Assembly (NCBI RefSeq): GCF_009766105.1
Contig: NZ_LMUH01000009.1
Span: 213,428 to 277,427 of the forward strand
DNA: 64,000 nt
Reading direction: 5' to 3'
Source of the DNA: Granulicella sp. S156
GTDB lineage: Bacteria; Acidobacteriota; Terriglobia; Terriglobales; Acidobacteriaceae
The translations under genes were made by a program, and so were the position numbers. Shown piece by piece: positions 52,092-61,513 of this stretch. Within the stretch, counting starts at the first letter, position 1. The number at the start of each line of letters is the position of its first letter. The notes beneath the pieces were generated by a model. That model was given only the letters and a program-made list of their open reading frames with translations. It had not been told where the DNA came from and did no database searches.

Positions 52092-53197
52092 GATATTGCC
52101 GTTGCGGCTACAAGCACGTCTAGCGCAGAGCTCTGCGTGCTCGCATTGACCTCTCCGGACGGTGCAGCCCAGATCAGGCCGAGGTGGTAGTCCGGCGGCT
52201 GTGCCCCAGCCCAGATGCTGTTTGCATTGGTATCTATAAATTTTTCATATTCTGACTGTGGTGCTGCTTCGTCGAGAGACAGCAAGTTACGTACAAAGAT
52301 ACCCTTGAACTGTGATCCATCCCCGCCGCAGTTCGGCTCGCAGGGTTCATGTAAGATCCCGTGCCTGTCGATCAAAGTAGGTGAAGAGAGTGTGGCAGTG
52401 GCGATGGTATGAGCTTCGGCGAGAAGGGAAGAGTCATGGTCAGCTTTGTACAACTCGGCCAACCCACCTATAGCAACGCCCTGGTTGTAGGTCCATGTTT
52501 GTTGGTGGTTATTGGTGCAATTTGAGTCAAGACCGTCATTGATCAGGTGATCGGCATTGATCATGCCGGAACGAGAAAACCACTGCCACTCGCGTTTTGC
52601 CCAGGAAAGGTATTCCGTACGGCTCTGCGTGCTCTTCGCTCGGACCGCGAGTTCTGCGGCCACAGAAAGAAAAAGCTCGTTGGCAATGGCATTCTTGTAT
52701 TTACGATCTTTGCTCCACCAGATTCCTCCGGAGCACGTGTCATCCCAGGCACCGGACATATCTGCAAAAATAGATTCCGCAGCCTTAAGGTATTGCTGGT
52801 CGTGAGTAATGTCATATTCATCGATCCATGCCAGCGCCCACCACCCTTCGTCATCATAAAAACGATTGATAAATCCGGGAGAAGTTTTTTGGGCAGCGGA
52901 TAAGGTATTCCGAAAGACGGAATCAAACTCTCGGGAGCCGGTAACCCTCGAGTAGTCGGCCAGTGTTGTCAGGGCGTTTGCCGAATTCCACCAGCCCGTT
53001 GTCTTATAAAGGCCGGTTTGCTCGTCGTACCAGGATTGAAGGCTATGAATCGCCAATGAGGAGCGTTGGCTCCAGGCAGCGCTCTCCGAATGAGCTGGAA
53101 CATCTGCTTTCGGGGCGGGTGTAAAGATGAAAAACAGGCTCCACGTCGTGAAGAGCAAACGGCAAAGGCGAAAGTTCCATTTTGCACTCAAGAGCAT
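52058..53197 (-). CDS. Glycoside hydrolase family 76 (endo-alpha-1,6-mannanase)
   Basis: 379 aa from ATG 53197, which has AGGAGAG 8-9 bp upstream. N-terminal signal/anchor (about 10-30). The (alpha/alpha)6 fold shows GWWNSANALTTLADYS, the catalytic pair Asp115-Asp116 in FYDDEGWWALAWI, WDDTCSGGIWWSKDRKYKNAIANELF and GVAIGGLAELY. GH76 enzymes cut the alpha-1,6-mannan backbone of yeast and fungal mannan or of actinobacterial lipomannan. It follows the GH92 gene by 63 bp in the same direction. Its last nine or so codons form part of a terminator stem. Confidence 0.9.
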   Translation of the reverse strand: MLLSAKWNFRLCRLLFTTWSLFFIFTPAPKADVPAHSESAAWSQRSSLAIHSLQSWYDEQTGLYKTTGWWNSANALTTLADYSRVTGSREFDSVFRNTLSAAQKTSPGFINRFYDDEGWWALAWIDEYDITHDQQYLKAAESIFADMSGAWDDTCSGGIWWSKDRKYKNAIANELFLSVAAELAVRAKSTQSRTEYLSWAKREWQWFSRSGMINADHLINDGLDSNCTNNHQQTWTYNQGVAIGGLAELYKADHDSSLLAEAHTIATATLSSPTLIDRHGILHEPCEPNCGGDGSQFKGIFVRNLLSLDEAAPQSEYEKFIDTNANSIWAGAQPPDYHLGLIWAAPSGEVNASTQSSALDVLVAATAISKRDGRASLHK

Positions 53198-53260
53198 GTT
53201 CTGGTCTCTCCTATTCTTCTGCATTCGTTAAGTGGCGAGGTGAATTCCATGAAAAGGAAC

Positions 53261-55591
53261 TCACCTATTGGAGGCCGACATTGAAGGTGGTGCTTGATCC
53301 GGTGCGCTGCCCCAGTTCTTGTTGGGGACCGGCCCCATATTCAACACCAGTCGTCCGCCATCAATAATGTCGGAGTGGCTAAACCACGGTTTGTTCCATG
53401 GCTTTCCGTTGAGCGTTGCGGATTGGATGTAGATGTTCTTTGCTGAGTTGTTGTGCGCAACAATCGTGAAATCTTTTTTGTTGCCCATGTGGATGGTCGC
53501 CTCATCGAAGAGAGGGCTTCCCAGAATATAGTTCGGGCTGGAGGGATCGACTGGATAGAACCCCAGAGCGCTCATCACATACCAGGACGATGTCGAACCC
53601 TGGTCGTCCATTCCTGGGAATGCGAGGCCAGTACTATCGCTGCCGTACATCTCTTTGAGGATTTGCCGCGCTAGCTTCTGGGTCTTCCATGGCTGGCCGG
53701 CCCAGTCGTAGTAATAGGCTGCCTGTTGATCGGGCTGATTACCTTGTACATACTGGCCGATGATTCCGGTGCAATCGCGGCAGATGCCTTTTGCCGTATA
53801 GGGAGTGCTAAAGAACTCATCCAGCTTGGCAGCAAAGGCATCCCGCCCACCCAGAAGATTCGTTAGGCCCTGAACATCGTGGGGAACAAGCCACAGGGTT
53901 GACCAGCCGGAGGCTTCCTTCATCATAAAGTTGTAGTAGGGTTCTTTGGGATCGAATGGTGAGATCCATTTCCCGTCTTCAGTTCTTCCGCGTATGAATC
54001 CGACAGAGGGATCAAACACATTCTGGTAGTTATGAGCCCGCTTTAGGAATAGATCATAATCGTCTTCCTTGCCAAGTTTTTTGGCATAGAGAGCGAGAGC
54101 ATAATCGTCCCAGCTATACTCCAGCGTCGTAGCCGCTCCGGCTTTACCGCCAGCATAGGGAGGGCTCGGATTACCCTTCGGAATCACATCCGAAATCCAC
54201 CCCTTCTGCATGTACTCCGCAAGATAGCCTCTGGGTCCGTGTGCATCCGTCGCATTCTTGCGTAGATATTCATAGGCGGCGGCCCAATCGAAGTTCAGGC
54301 CACGCTCCCAGTCTCCCAGGTACATCAGAACTGCGTTGTCGCCATGGAACGACGTGCCCATATAGCCGGATTCTCGAGCTATATCGAGTTGTGAGCGCAG
54401 AATGTCCAGCTTTACATCGGGCTCCAGAAGTGTGAGGAGAACAACCTGATTGCGTCCGGTATCCCATAACGGTACCTGGCCATAGCGGTCATATTCAGCG
54501 GTGCGGACTTTCCCATCGAAACCGGTGAACTGCTCACCCTTTCTCGCCATCAAGCGCGGACTGGCAAAGGAATGATAGAGGCACGAATAGAACAGTGCTT
54601 TTTCTTTCTCCGTTCCACCCTTCACTTCGATCGGGTCAAGTTTCTTCGCCCATGCGGTCTCGGCCTGAGTTTTTATACGATCGAAATCCCATCCTGGATC
54701 TTCTGCTCGTAACCTCGCCTCGGCGATGGAGTAGCTGAGACCAGACGCGACCTTTACTAGAACCTGTTCGCCCTTCGTCGTGGCAAACCGTAGATAGGCG
54801 CCGGCGTAGTCTCCGGAGATAGTGTGTGCCCCCGGCTCCACATCGCTGTAACCGACCAAAGATTCATCTCTGTTCGTATAAGTGGGAGGATAACCCTTGA
54901 ATGTCCCGGAAGTGCTGAAGGGCTTTGAAAATTCAGCGACAAAGAATGTTCTGCCATTTTTCGATGTACCGCGCAGTGTATGGTCATCTACAACTTCGAC
55001 CTCTCCGCCGGCATGGCCCAGGTCGAATACGATGTGCGCTTTCTCGGTTTGCGGAAACGTGAACCTGAAAACTCCAGTCCACTGGGTCACGGTCATCTCC
55101 GCCAGCGTGCTGAAGTCGTTCAGGTAAACGCTGTAATATCCTGGCGAAGATTTTTCACGGGCCTTGTCATAGACAGACGCACTCCGGTCCGGAGGAACAG
55201 TCCAGTCGCCTACCATAGCTGTGACTGTGGGCCCATCTTCCGAGCCGCTCGAAAACCCCATGATGGTGCGGTTCGGATAAAAGTAGGATGATCCCACCCC
55301 CGCGGGATAGACGAGGTCCAGATTCACATTGATCGGCGCAAGCTCTGTTGAACTGTGTGGCAGTGTTGCTCCCGGAGAGGTGAATCCTGAGTAGAGTCGT
55401 TCACCGGGTGGCGGCGCATTCCCAATGAACTTTTGATTATCCAATGGCGCAGTGCCAACTAGCCCATTGGCATAATCGATAGGCCGTTTGGAGGAGGCGA
55501 GTGTGTGCTGGGCTGCCATCCCTGGAAGCAAGGACGACCCAGATAGTAGAAATATGGTCAGATATATTGCTGATCGGCGCACAGGCAGCAT
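53261..55591 (-). CDS. Glycoside hydrolase family 92 alpha-mannosidase-like enzyme
   Basis: 777 aa from ATG 55591 (AGGAG 9 bp upstream). Signal peptide to MAAQ. N-terminal beta-sandwich (YANGLVGTAPLDNQKFIGNAPPPG, then PYTH-like start of GH92), then the helical barrel: GTSFHGDNAV, ATTLEYSWDDYALA, probable general acid Glu559 in KEASGWSTLWLVPHDVQG, and base region Asp662-Asp663 in GMDDQGSTSSWYVMSALGFYPV. The usual GNEPSHH segment reads GNQPDQQ here (Gln619), so leaving-group specificity may differ. Calcium-dependent exo-alpha-mannosidase acting with the GH76 gene downstream. Confidence 0.9.
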   Translation of the reverse strand: MLPVRRSAIYLTIFLLSGSSLLPGMAAQHTLASSKRPIDYANGLVGTAPLDNQKFIGNAPPPGERLYSGFTSPGATLPHSSTELAPINVNLDLVYPAGVGSSYFYPNRTIMGFSSGSEDGPTVTAMVGDWTVPPDRSASVYDKAREKSSPGYYSVYLNDFSTLAEMTVTQWTGVFRFTFPQTEKAHIVFDLGHAGGEVEVVDDHTLRGTSKNGRTFFVAEFSKPFSTSGTFKGYPPTYTNRDESLVGYSDVEPGAHTISGDYAGAYLRFATTKGEQVLVKVASGLSYSIAEARLRAEDPGWDFDRIKTQAETAWAKKLDPIEVKGGTEKEKALFYSCLYHSFASPRLMARKGEQFTGFDGKVRTAEYDRYGQVPLWDTGRNQVVLLTLLEPDVKLDILRSQLDIARESGYMGTSFHGDNAVLMYLGDWERGLNFDWAAAYEYLRKNATDAHGPRGYLAEYMQKGWISDVIPKGNPSPPYAGGKAGAATTLEYSWDDYALALYAKKLGKEDDYDLFLKRAHNYQNVFDPSVGFIRGRTEDGKWISPFDPKEPYYNFMMKEASGWSTLWLVPHDVQGLTNLLGGRDAFAAKLDEFFSTPYTAKGICRDCTGIIGQYVQGNQPDQQAAYYYDWAGQPWKTQKLARQILKEMYGSDSTGLAFPGMDDQGSTSSWYVMSALGFYPVDPSSPNYILGSPLFDEATIHMGNKKDFTIVAHNNSAKNIYIQSATLNGKPWNKPWFSHSDIIDGGRLVLNMGPVPNKNWGSAPDQAPPSMSASNR

Positions 55592-55915
55592 AAAAGCGGC
55601 TCCTATTATTTTTATTTTCGTTTGGGTGAGCGCGGGGCGTGCGCTCCGCAAAGTAAAAACTCTTTGATGTCCTACAGGCCGTATGGCTGGCTGCTTTGCC
55701 CGGACTTCTGCAGTCTCTGCTGTACTGCTTCGCCGATTCTCTTCTCCAGATCAATCAGGACTGAACTGGGTGGCTCTGGCGGTAGTGGCTTATTGTGTTC
55801 TGTCGAGACGATTGGGTTGATATCGATCAAAAGAAGGACAGGTAAAAACGATTGTCTTTGCTCAGCGCTAGGAAGTGATGAACGGTCCGTTTCTTGTTAT
55901 GCCTGAAAGGAAAAA
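55592..55915 (-). other. Leader region of the GH92-GH76 operon
   Basis: No annotated gene. On the minus strand a frame stays open from 55896 to a stop at 55672-55674 and reads ...VLIDLEKRIGEAVQQRLQKSG..., which looks protein-like but has no good start or ribosome site. A half-operator-like AACGATT lies at 55847-55853. No clear -35/-10 pair is found. Confidence 0.35.
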
Positions 55916-55948
55916 TATAGGCCCCGGCAGCTTCTGCCGGGGCCTATA
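55916..55948 (-). terminator. Intrinsic terminator of the TonB receptor gene
   Basis: A perfect 15-bp stem, TATAGGCCCCGGCAG (55916-55930) with its complement at 55934-55948 and a 3-base loop, is followed on the minus strand by TTTTTCC. It lies 10 bp after the receptor stop and separates this gene from the GH92 operon. Confidence 0.88.
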
Positions 55949-55957
55949 CCTACATCT

Positions 55958-58900
55958 TTAGAACGTGATCTTGCCCTCGAGCTGTAGCACCCTGGGGATG
56001 TTCTGCTGCTGGTAGCCCACCGTGCCAAACCCGTGCCAACCGGAACCAGCTTGGAACGTGGCTGGGCCGTCGCCAGGATTCGTATCAGGGCCCCCGAAGA
56101 GCACCGAATTCGTTGCGTTGAATGCATCCAGGCGCAGCGTGAAGTTCAAACGATTCGAGATTGGCACGGACTTTTCAAGTGAAAGATCCAAGTCAGGCAT
56201 TGTCGGATTACGCACTTGCCCCGTTGTGCCAGTCAGGTTCATCAGGCCATAGGGCGGGATGCCCTGCCAGCAGGAACTTGGATCATTTGCGGTTGAGAAC
56301 CAGTGGCCCAGCGTCGAGCCTCCTTGCGGTTTATAGCTATGATCGCAAGTGTAAAACCACCCGGTGTTGACTCCGACTGGCGTTCCGCTTTCGGCATAGA
56401 ACACACCGCCCAGTATCCAGCCACCAACCAATGCATTCAAAGGCCGGGAAGCGTTGGCTAACAGCAGGCCACCTCTCCCAATCGGCAGGTTGTAGACCGA
56501 TGTGACCGCCAGAACGTGCGTCCGATCCGAGCCGGCCAGCTGATGAATTTGTTGGATGTCCTGATAGGGCCAGCCGTTCAGGTATCCGTCCTCGTTGATC
56601 GTCTTTGAATACGTGTAGGAGATCTGGAAACTCAAGCCGCGCCCTAGGCCTCCACCCACACGTTTATTCAGCTTAACCTCCAGAGCGTTGTAGAAGTTGC
56701 CCCCGATCGGTGCGTTGTATTCTCCCACCAGTCCCGTGCCGCCGGGACTGCAATATTGTGGCAGGATCGTGCGCAGCTCGATCGCGGGGATCGTCGTCGA
56801 TGTGCCGCACTGTCCCGGCCCTGAGATGCCCGGAACGCCATAAAAAGGATTCGGTACCTGTTCGTTGAAGTAGTTCGGATTGGCGATGGCCTGCTCTTCC
56901 TGGGCGAGGCTCACGGTTCCATTGGTCCACAGGGAGGCGCGCAGGCGGGTCGTGAAATTTCCGGCATATCTGACATCGAGAACCAGTCCGGACGATAGCT
57001 CGCGCTGGAAACCCAGGGACATGACCTGTTCCTTGGGGATCTTGCGGGACGGGAAGTCTACTTGTACGGTGCCGTTGCCAAGGTCGGTCTCCAGTCCCAG
57101 GCTATTGCCAGTGGGAGCAAGCAGGCCAGTCGAAAAAGGATTCCCGCTCTTGAAGTAGTTCGTCGGCGTGTTGCCACCGTCTGTCGAGGCTGTGTAGTTC
57201 GTGGTCTGAGTCTCGCCTATGCTGGAGCCTCCCTCCAGCCCGAACGAGTACATGAGTCCCCAGCCGCCCCGGATCACCGTTTTGGGGTTGATCTGATAGG
57301 CGAAACCAAAACGAGGACCCACGTCGGTCCAATCGGTGTCATAGGCATCGCGCGACTGCCCGTTGACACCGGGAAACTCGATCCCACCCAGGACTGTTCC
57401 GAGCGAGGCCGTGTCAATGCCGGCCGCTGTCCATGCAGCGGTATTGGCCGCGTTCGTTACGTTTGACTGGTAGGCAGCCTCGTTCCCAATCGGGTTCACA
57501 CAGGTAAGGCAGAAGCCTCGGTTCAGGTTGTTGTTCCGTTCCCGGAGTCCGCGCTGCACGTCATAGCGAATTCCCAGGTTAAAGGTCAAGCGCGATGTGG
57601 CACGCCAGTTGTCTTGAAAGTAGCCCGCGTACACCGGGTAGCCTTCCATGATCGACCCGATCCAGTCGACGCCGCCGTTATAGGGATCACCCAGGTAGAA
57701 GGACGCCAAAGCGGACCCGTTCTGGTTGGCGTTCTGGGTTGTGCAAGTGGGATTGCTTCCGCCACCGGGAGAGTAGCAGTTTGAGTTTTGCGGATCATAT
57801 TGCGTGAAAGCTGAGTTGTAGCCGAATCTGCCGTTCGCGTTCCCGCCCCCGAACGGGTAGCCTCCGAATTGGAACTCATCGATCTCGCCGCCGAACTCCA
57901 TCGTATGCGACCCGTGGGTCTTCGTGAAGTCCACGTTGAGTGTGTAGTTGTTAGTTACGCTGGCGCTGAAGGCGTTGTTGCCGAAGATGTTGTTGTTGCT
58001 ATTAGGATTACCCCCTGTAAATCCGGTACCCCATCCGTCCGTCACCTTGAACTGAGGAAGGTAGCTTGCACTCGCGGTGCCGGGCAGAGGCATCGCCAGA
58101 CCGATCGCCGACGGATCCGTTTGCTGGCTCAGATTGCCATTGGGGGAGTTTGCGTAGTAGCGGTTGAAGGAGACCTTGAAATCACCTGTCAATGTCGGCG
58201 AAAAGACGTGCGTCACGTCCTGCGTCGCCACCCAGGTAGTGTGTACCGCGTTGATAGTTCCATTTTCGGCAACCCCAGTGAATCCGTTGCCGTTTTGAAA
58301 CTGGGCGCCATTGGAATATATGTAGTAGCTGTACAGTTTCGTCTTGTCGCTCAGGTTGTAATCCACGCGGATCTGTGGCTGGTTGTAGTGCAACAGGCCT
58401 GGGTTCTGCGCAAAGTAGTTATTTGCACTCGCTGAGTTTTGTGCCCCGGGAATATTGGGTAGCGGAATGTATTTCAACACGGCAGCTGCAGTCGGATTAA
58501 TCATCGACCCCGGGATGGCGTCTCCTGGAAAGAGCTGCTGGGCGATCAGATTGCTGTTGCAGGAAGTCACTGGGCCGCCCGCGAGGCAGGCTCCCGTTCC
58601 CGGTTGATAGATCGGCAGACCATTGGGAAAGGTGCTTGGGTCCATTGCCTTAACCTGGGAAAAATCTACACCGGCGTTACCGTTATATCCGGGCCGCAGA
58701 TAGGCAGGCGCGACATTTTCGAGTATCGATGCCGCCAGCGATTGATGGAATCCCTCAAAGCCGAAAAAGACGAATAGCTTGTTTTTGATGATGGGCCCGC
58801 CCGCCGTGATCCAGAACTGGTTCTGCACCTCACCGTTACGCGGAGCTCCCTCAAGGTTGTTCTGGTAGTAGTTCGCGTTCATCGTCGTGCCTTGATAGGC

Positions 58901-59695
58901 GTACCGCGCGGTCGCGTGGAACTGGTCGGTGCCGCTTTTGCTCACAGAACTCACCGTGCCGCCGCTGGTGCGCCCATAGCGCGCGTCATAGGTGGTGGTC
59001 ATCACGTTGATCTCTTGGATGCTGTCCAGGTTCGGGGAGATCGTCCACTCACCCGCGCCCTGGTTATCGTATGTGTATTGGCTCGTGATGTTCGAACCGT
59101 TCAGCGTGAATTGGTTATTGCTACCAATGCCTCCCCCGATCGAGTACGAGCTTTGCGCGTTATAACCGTTCATCTGCGTGTTCGCCGCATACGTCGGTTG
59201 ACTGCCTGGCGTCGTGCCGATCAGGGCATAGATCTGTCCGCCGTTCAAGGGAACGTTCTCAATCTCGCGCGTGCCGATGACGTTGTTGCCCGAGGCGTCT
59301 GCGGTTTCCAGTTGTGGGGGCGCGTCACTCACTACCACCTTCTCGGAGATCGAGCCCACCGCCATCTTGAAGTTCTGGTTGAATACCTGCGAGGAGAGTA
59401 ATAGCACCTTTTCCTGCACGGCCGTTGTAAATCCCTGTGCCTCCGTCGACACGGTGTAGGTTCCTGGCAGCACATAGGGAATGTAATAAACACCCTTGCC
59501 GGTCGTTTTGCCGGTATAGGTCGTTCCCGAGTCGACGTTGACCGCCTTTACCTTGGCGTTCGGGATGACAGCTCCCGTCGGATCGGTTACCTGTCCTGTT
59601 AGTACGGAACGAAAATCTTGAGCCGAGCTGTTCACAACAAACAAGAACAGGGCTAGTAAAAAAACTGGCAAGCAGCGGTACAGAGCTTTACACAT
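55958..59695 (-). CDS. TonB-dependent receptor of the mannan-type locus, Oar-like
   Basis: 1245-aa outer-membrane receptor. Signal peptide to SSAQ; carboxypeptidase-regulatory domain about 28-115 (LTGQVTDPTGAVIPNAKVKAVN, GVYYIPYVLPGTYTVSTEAQGF); plug with NVPLNGGQIYALIGTTPGSQ; barrel ending in Phe (LQLEGKITF). GGAGGAGG lies before the ATG. It is divergent from a LacI regulator at 60236 and followed by GH92 and GH76 genes, so it most likely imports mannan oligosaccharides. Its promoter region holds the 14-bp operator TGGAATCGTTACCA (minus strand). Confidence 0.93.
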   Translation of the reverse strand: MCKALYRCLPVFLLALFLFVVNSSAQDFRSVLTGQVTDPTGAVIPNAKVKAVNVDSGTTYTGKTTGKGVYYIPYVLPGTYTVSTEAQGFTTAVQEKVLLLSSQVFNQNFKMAVGSISEKVVVSDAPPQLETADASGNNVIGTREIENVPLNGGQIYALIGTTPGSQPTYAANTQMNGYNAQSSYSIGGGIGSNNQFTLNGSNITSQYTYDNQGAGEWTISPNLDSIQEINVMTTTYDARYGRTSGGTVSSVSKSGTDQFHATARYAYQGTTMNANYYQNNLEGAPRNGEVQNQFWITAGGPIIKNKLFVFFGFEGFHQSLAASILENVAPAYLRPGYNGNAGVDFSQVKAMDPSTFPNGLPIYQPGTGACLAGGPVTSCNSNLIAQQLFPGDAIPGSMINPTAAAVLKYIPLPNIPGAQNSASANNYFAQNPGLLHYNQPQIRVDYNLSDKTKLYSYYIYSNGAQFQNGNGFTGVAENGTINAVHTTWVATQDVTHVFSPTLTGDFKVSFNRYYANSPNGNLSQQTDPSAIGLAMPLPGTASASYLPQFKVTDGWGTGFTGGNPNSNNNIFGNNAFSASVTNNYTLNVDFTKTHGSHTMEFGGEIDEFQFGGYPFGGGNANGRFGYNSAFTQYDPQNSNCYSPGGGSNPTCTTQNANQNGSALASFYLGDPYNGGVDWIGSIMEGYPVYAGYFQDNWRATSRLTFNLGIRYDVQRGLRERNNNLNRGFCLTCVNPIGNEAAYQSNVTNAANTAAWTAAGIDTASLGTVLGGIEFPGVNGQSRDAYDTDWTDVGPRFGFAYQINPKTVIRGGWGLMYSFGLEGGSSIGETQTTNYTASTDGGNTPTNYFKSGNPFSTGLLAPTGNSLGLETDLGNGTVQVDFPSRKIPKEQVMSLGFQRELSSGLVLDVRYAGNFTTRLRASLWTNGTVSLAQEEQAIANPNYFNEQVPNPFYGVPGISGPGQCGTSTTIPAIELRTILPQYCSPGGTGLVGEYNAPIGGNFYNALEVKLNKRVGGGLGRGLSFQISYTYSKTINEDGYLNGWPYQDIQQIHQLAGSDRTHVLAVTSVYNLPIGRGGLLLANASRPLNALVGGWILGGVFYAESGTPVGVNTGWFYTCDHSYKPQGGSTLGHWFSTANDPSSCWQGIPPYGLMNLTGTTGQVRNPTMPDLDLSLEKSVPISNRLNFTLRLDAFNATNSVLFGGPDTNPGDGPATFQAGSGWHGFGTVGYQQQNIPRVLQLEGKITF

Positions 59696-60235
59696 GAGCG
59701 GCCTCCTCCAAAAAGGTTGATTCTTGGGTCAGTGGATACGTCGATCCACGCCCGTTTTCTTCGTCAGGTTATGTAGCTGGAAAGGTTTCCATCTTAGGAT
59801 GGTAACGATTCCACTAACATTTTTCGTTTCCGCGAAACCATACCACGTATCATCCAACGACTGTCAAGGAAAAATTTTGGAGCGATGTGGTTCCGGCCTC
59901 TGAGAAGAGGTATCAAAGGCAAACAAAAGAGTTACGGGAGTAAAGCGATTGTTCAGGACTCGTCCCATTTCAGCCTTGTGGCCTCGATGTAGCTCGCCAC
60001 AAACCTGCATAGCGCACACCTGTGCCAGGGACGTCCCCTCCCGGTATGGCGTCAGAAATGGATGAAGGCTATAAGCCTCGCGGGGCTCTTTGCCCGCTTC
60101 TGTATTTCATGGGCTGTCGCCCTGAAGCTGCAAAATAAAACAAGTCGTCCTTGCTCTTTAATCCTTTAGTATGGCACTCTGCGAACGAATGGTATTCGCT
60201 TGTGGGTGCGTAAGCCCTGATAGGATTGCTCCCGA
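59696..60235. other. 540-bp divergent region between TonB receptor and LacI genes
   Basis: Contains the receptor promoter and operator (separate entry), a 5'-leader hairpin GTGGAT-N6-ATCCAC near 59733-59748, and GGAAA-GG-TTTCC at 59779-59790. Nearer the LacI gene an imperfect GCGAA-N9-TTCGC repeat could be an autoregulatory site. No gene is supported. Confidence 0.5.
59800..59867 (-). promoter_or_regulatory. Promoter and LacI-type operator of the TonB receptor
   Basis: On the minus strand TTGACA (59867-59862) is followed after 19 bp by TATGGT (59842-59837). A short palindrome GTTTC-N3-GAAAC covers the next bases, and TGGAATCGTTACCA lies at 59813-59800, about 105 bp before the ATG. The last is identical, in the same orientation to its gene, to 49917-49930. 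Confidence 0.75.
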
Positions 60236-61282
60236 ATGAGGAAGAAGAGTACACACTCAACGCTCAATGACGTCGCCCGAAAAGCTGGCGTTGGAACTAC
60301 CACTGTCTCTCGCGTCATTAACGGCGGACAGAACGTCAATCCTGAAACACTGGCGCATGTCCGTCGTGTTATTAAGGCGTTGAGTTACACACCAAATCAA
60401 GCTGCGCGTTCGCTTAGAGGTGAACGCACTAAAACGATCAGCTTGCTCATCCCGAGCATTGCCGACCCATTCTTCTCCAGCTGTGCAGAAGTTGTACAGT
60501 CCATCGCCCAGACTAACGACTCCTTGTTGATTGTTACGGCTACGCACAACGATGCCAAGAGAGAGATTGAAAATCTCAACGTTCTGATACGTCATCGTAC
60601 TGACGGGTTGATCATTGCGCCTTCGAACCCACAGAGCGCCGCTTTGTGCGACTTGCTCGCACGTGTCGCGATACCTGCTGTTTCCATTGATCGCCCCATC
60701 TTCAAATCGAACATTCCCTCGGTTGTCGCGGATAACTATGATGGCGCTTTTACGGCTACACAGCACCTCATCGAACACGGCTACAAACGCATTTTGTGCC
60801 TAACCGGGGAAAGCGACTTCTATACAATTCGTGAGCGTATACGTGGCTACCGCAAGGCTATCGAATCGGCGGGTCTGATCGCCATGCTGGACACTTCGAT
60901 TCGAGACTACGAATCTGCCGAGCATGCCATCAAAACGTCTCTCAAAGCGGCCAATCCACCCGACGCGATCTTTACTCTGAAGAACAGTACTACCGTCTAT
61001 GCCTTTGAGGTCCTGCAACAATTAAACGTCAAAGTACCCGGTACGATCGCATTGCTGGGGTTTGATGACTTGGAGTTAGCCTCGGCACTTCGTCCGGCGA
61101 TCAGCGTGGTTCAACAGCCAATTGAAGAAATCGGAAGAATAGCCACCGAACTACTCTTCAATGAGCTTCGTGGCCCCCATAAATCTCGCAAATCGTCTGC
61201 TTCCAAGCGCCCTCAGAAGATCGAAGTGAAGACACGTCTTTTACTGCGGCACTCCTGTGGATGCCCGTCACCAAGAGTTTAA
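60236..61282 (+). CDS. LacI family transcriptional regulator
   Basis: 348 aa. Helix-turn-helix at about 10-30 (LNDVARKAGVGTTTVSRVINGGQNV) and hinge SYTPNQAARSLRGERTKTISLLIP; a type I periplasmic-binding-like effector domain follows (DPFFSSCAEVVQSIA, VSIDRPIF, VVADNYDGAFTATQHLIEHGYKRILCLTG, LLGFDDLELASALRPAISVVQQP). The end carries the Cys pair CGC common in this family. Divergent from the TonB receptor and placed at the mannan-type genes, it probably represses them until a mannose-containing sugar binds. Confidence 0.92.
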   Translation: MRKKSTHSTLNDVARKAGVGTTTVSRVINGGQNVNPETLAHVRRVIKALSYTPNQAARSLRGERTKTISLLIPSIADPFFSSCAEVVQSIAQTNDSLLIVTATHNDAKREIENLNVLIRHRTDGLIIAPSNPQSAALCDLLARVAIPAVSIDRPIFKSNIPSVVADNYDGAFTATQHLIEHGYKRILCLTGESDFYTIRERIRGYRKAIESAGLIAMLDTSIRDYESAEHAIKTSLKAANPPDAIFTLKNSTTVYAFEVLQQLNVKVPGTIALLGFDDLELASALRPAISVVQQPIEEIGRIATELLFNELRGPHKSRKSSASKRPQKIEVKTRLLLRHSCGCPSPRV

Positions 61283-61513
61283 AGCGAATACCGAGAGATC
61301 GTCATGCCTTCACACAAGCTTTATCGAGCCGTGTGTCTAAAGCCTCACACCATGAAAAGATAACGTTATGCCTGCATGTTCACTTCGAGCGGCTTCTTCT
61401 GCCGTAGTTACAATCCACGCGAATTTGGCGTGACAGTTTGTATCGAATGCTTCACATAAAGAGATGAGCACTAAGCAGTATCTGTGTATATCACCATGGA
61501 GGCAGGAAGAACT

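Noticed and set aside
55841-55853. GGTAAAAACGATT as a third LacI operator before GH92
   Set aside because: It shares AACGATT with the operator but has three extra bases between the half-sites, which breaks the spacing.
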